Origin: a virus
IMG/VR virus record: IMGVR_UViG_3300006862_000008
Coordinates: 1-23,996 of that record
Reading direction: 5' to 3' (one strand)
DNA: 23,996 nt
Shown here: piece after piece, positions 23,159 to 23,996 of the stretch
Numbering within the stretch: position 1 is the first letter of the stretch
Layout of the letters: every line of letters begins with the position of its first letter
Notes under the pieces: generated by a model
Seen by the model: only the letters and a program-made list of their open reading frames with translations
Databases searched by the model: none
What the model was told of the DNA's origin: nothing
Position numbers and translations under genes: made by a program

Positions 23159-23263
23159 GGTGCGGCGGAATCCTGTGGAAGGCTGACTGGCTAAAGGTAT
23201 CCTAAAAAGTCCCATGTATATATATAATAAAAATGGCGGCGGTTTATGGGGGTGTAGGGGGGG
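23159..23263 (+). other. G-rich, strand-biased segment next to the terminase end
   Basis: GC rises to about 42-48% over 60-bp blocks, and in 23221-23280 nearly all of it is G on the plus strand. GCGGCGG occurs at 23162-23168 and 23236-23242, GGTGCGG at 23111-23117 and 23159-23165. Runs GGGGG (23248-23252) and GGGGGGG (23257-23263) could form G-quadruplex-like structures. A role in packaging initiation or replication is possible but unproven. Confidence 0.5.
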
Positions 23264-23364
23264 TGTTCAATCTGAAATTATGTGATATTTATACAACACC
23301 TATATTGTTGCATAGAATTAATTGGATGCAATAATACGCCAAATACAACCTACACTGCATTTCC

Positions 23365-23381
23365 GATAATAAATAGTTATC
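23365..23381. promoter_or_regulatory. Dyad 1, operator-like
   Basis: GATAA-TAAATAG-TTATC, followed by AC. Its centre is 50 bp from that of the dyad at 23415-23431, so both would face the same side of the helix. This suits cooperative binding of a repressor or initiator, although the arms are short in AT-rich DNA. Confidence 0.4.
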
Positions 23382-23414
23382 ACCCTTGCACTGCAACATA
23401 ATGGCATTACTATT

Positions 23415-23431
23415 GATAATCATAAATTATC
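23415..23431. promoter_or_regulatory. Dyad 2, operator-like
   Basis: GATAAT-CATAA-ATTATC is a perfect 6-bp inverted repeat followed by AC, matching dyad 1 in sequence and total length (17 bp). Confidence 0.45.
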
Positions 23432-23467
23432 ACTACTAATAATTAATGTTGTATATTTATTACACAA

Positions 23468-23480
23468 TGTTGCAATAACA
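23468..23480. repeat. TGTTGCAATAACA dyad, member of a TGTTGCA/TGCAATA motif cluster
   Basis: TGTT-GCAAT-AACA is an imperfect palindrome. Related sequences occur at 23306-23312 (TGTTGCA), 23327-23336 (TGCAATAATA) and 23392-23398 (TGCAACA, the reverse orientation). Four copies in 175 bp suggest protein-binding sites such as origin iterons. Confidence 0.35.
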
Positions 23481-23551
23481 TCACACCGAATTATAAACGC
23501 ATAACAAGCAAACGATTGGATGTGATTATAAATAGGATCTTTTATTGATCT

Positions 23552-23613
23552 TTTAATCTTAGTAATTACTCACACAACCAATGATTTTGTTTCATCTATT
23601 GTTTAATCTTAGT
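23552..23613 (+). repeat. Direct repeat TTTAATCTTAGT, two copies 50 bp apart
   Basis: Copies at 23552-23563 and 23602-23613 are identical over 12 bases. The repeat distance equals that of the two dyads upstream. Confidence 0.5.
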
Positions 23614-23808
23614 TGCTATTAAATTCCTAAAATACAATCTAATAGTTAGTTGTTTATAACTTGGTCCAATGTCCAGGATATGTTTAAAGCTATTTCTCTT
23701 TTATATAATTTTCTCTTTTTGCCTTTCCCTTTTTTAATTGGCGTAAAATATAGATATAAAGAAATAAGATAATAAAATCAGTTATTTAATATTTTAGTTC
23801 ATTTTATG

Positions 23809-23823
23809 TATTTACTTATTATT
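23809..23823 (+). promoter_or_regulatory. Promoter-like 15-mer, copy 3
   Basis: TATTTACTTATTATT, identical to the copies at 13-27 and 425-439, ends 47 nt before the ATG at 23871. An ATTTTAT block precedes it here as in the other copies. Outside the 15-mer this region is unrelated to the inverted duplication, which argues that the 15-mer itself is the conserved functional part. Confidence 0.5.
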
Positions 23824-23870
23824 ATTCATACCCTAAAAGGTTATTTAATTAAACAACAAAGGTAAATAAT

Positions 23871-23996
23871 ATGAAAAGCAAAATAAGAGTAGTTTTTGAA
23901 TATGATCATTTAGAAGTAGAATGGTATGGAACTTCTACATTTAATGTTTATTCAATAGATGAAACTGGAAGTAGAGATCATCATGCACTTGATTGT
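23871..23996 (+). CDS. Start of a plus-strand gene, runs off the window
   Basis: ATG at 23871 is preceded by AAAGG (23858-23862), and the frame stays open for 42 codons to the window end. The visible part begins MKSKIRVVFEYDHLEVEWYG and includes STFNVYSIDETGS, which looks beta-rich with charged turns. It is the first gene on this strand after the control region and is preceded by the promoter-like 15-mer, so it is probably an early gene. No family is recognised from the fragment. Confidence 0.65.
   Translation, partial: MKSKIRVVFEYDHLEVEWYGTSTFNVYSIDETGSRDHHALDC

Larger units (their letters stand above)
23057..23870. other. 814-bp gene-free divergent control region
   Basis: There is no convincing ORF on either strand. 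From left to right it holds: an AT palindrome TTAATAT-T-ATATTAA (23074-23088) near the start of the late genes; a G-rich zone (23086-23265); clustered TGTTGCA/TGCAATA motifs and two GATAA...TTATC dyads (23273-23480); a repeated TTTAATCTTAGT (23552, 23602); a pyrimidine tract (about 23693-23737); and a promoter-like 15-mer (23809-23823). Genes diverge from it on both sides. It probably carries promoters and perhaps the replication origin or packaging site. Confidence 0.7.

Noticed and set aside
23086-23265. tRNA or known structured RNA in the GC-richer control region
   Set aside because: No T-loop/anticodon arrangement or acceptor stem could be built on either strand.
1-23996. Diversity-generating retroelement, as in BPP-1
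   Set aside because: No reverse transcriptase and no template/variable repeat pair seen beside any fibre gene, although the rest of the genome is not visible.
1-23996. CRISPR array or insertion sequence
   Set aside because: No regularly spaced identical repeats with unique spacers and no transposase; the only large repeats are the inverted duplication at the left end and the coding heptads.

Overview
The window looks like the virion-gene half of a lytic, short-tailed (podovirus-type) bacteriophage of an AT-rich, probably marine bacterium. Evidence: almost every gene from 22875 down to 1483 on the minus strand matches a T7-like/BPP-1-like virion series (terminase large subunit, head-tail connector portal, Bbp19-like protein, scaffold, coat, tail tubular A, tail tubular B/nozzle, gp13-, gp14-, gp15- and gp16-like proteins, T7-type tail fibre). 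The base composition is low in GC, and the tail-tip modules (DGTIVNADINASAAIA stem, SITPSSTS jelly-roll tips, YPK-ending chaperones) are of the kind common in uncultured marine phages. A pelagiphage-like host (SAR11) is a reasonable guess, not a demonstration. I see no integrase, tRNA, reverse transcriptase or CRISPR array.

Layout. (1) 1-677: an inverted duplication about 450 bp long carries two convergent tiny genes with the same N-terminus, a terminator hairpin between them, and a 41-aa ORF. (2) 678-5430: a host-recognition region with a glycosyltransferase, three fibre-tip plus chaperone cassettes, one HNH endonuclease wedged between cassettes, and a small beta-rich protein. (3) 5492-7024: the main tail fibre, with a heptad-repeat shaft of about 209 residues. 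(4) 7063-13040: the ejection/internal virion proteins. (5) 13033-15878: tail tube/nozzle. (6) 15929-16674: an HNH gene and a 67-aa gene. (7) 16719-19425: head genes, with a structured leader before the coat gene and a strong hairpin after the head block. (8) 19444-23056: portal, two small paralogous proteins, the terminase large subunit and a small upstream gene. (9) 23057-23870: an 814-bp gene-free control region with a G-rich zone, paired dyads, direct repeats and a promoter-like element. (10) 23871-end: the start of a plus-strand gene.

The minus-strand genes are packed with 1-8 nt overlaps or 1-40 nt gaps and were probably transcribed as one late unit from about 23056 toward 200. The plus-strand gene at the right edge starts a divergent unit. 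Its upstream 15-mer is also found, at nearly the same distance from an ATG, before both tiny genes at the left end, suggesting a shared promoter class. Small terminase, lysis and replication genes are not recognised here and probably lie outside the window.
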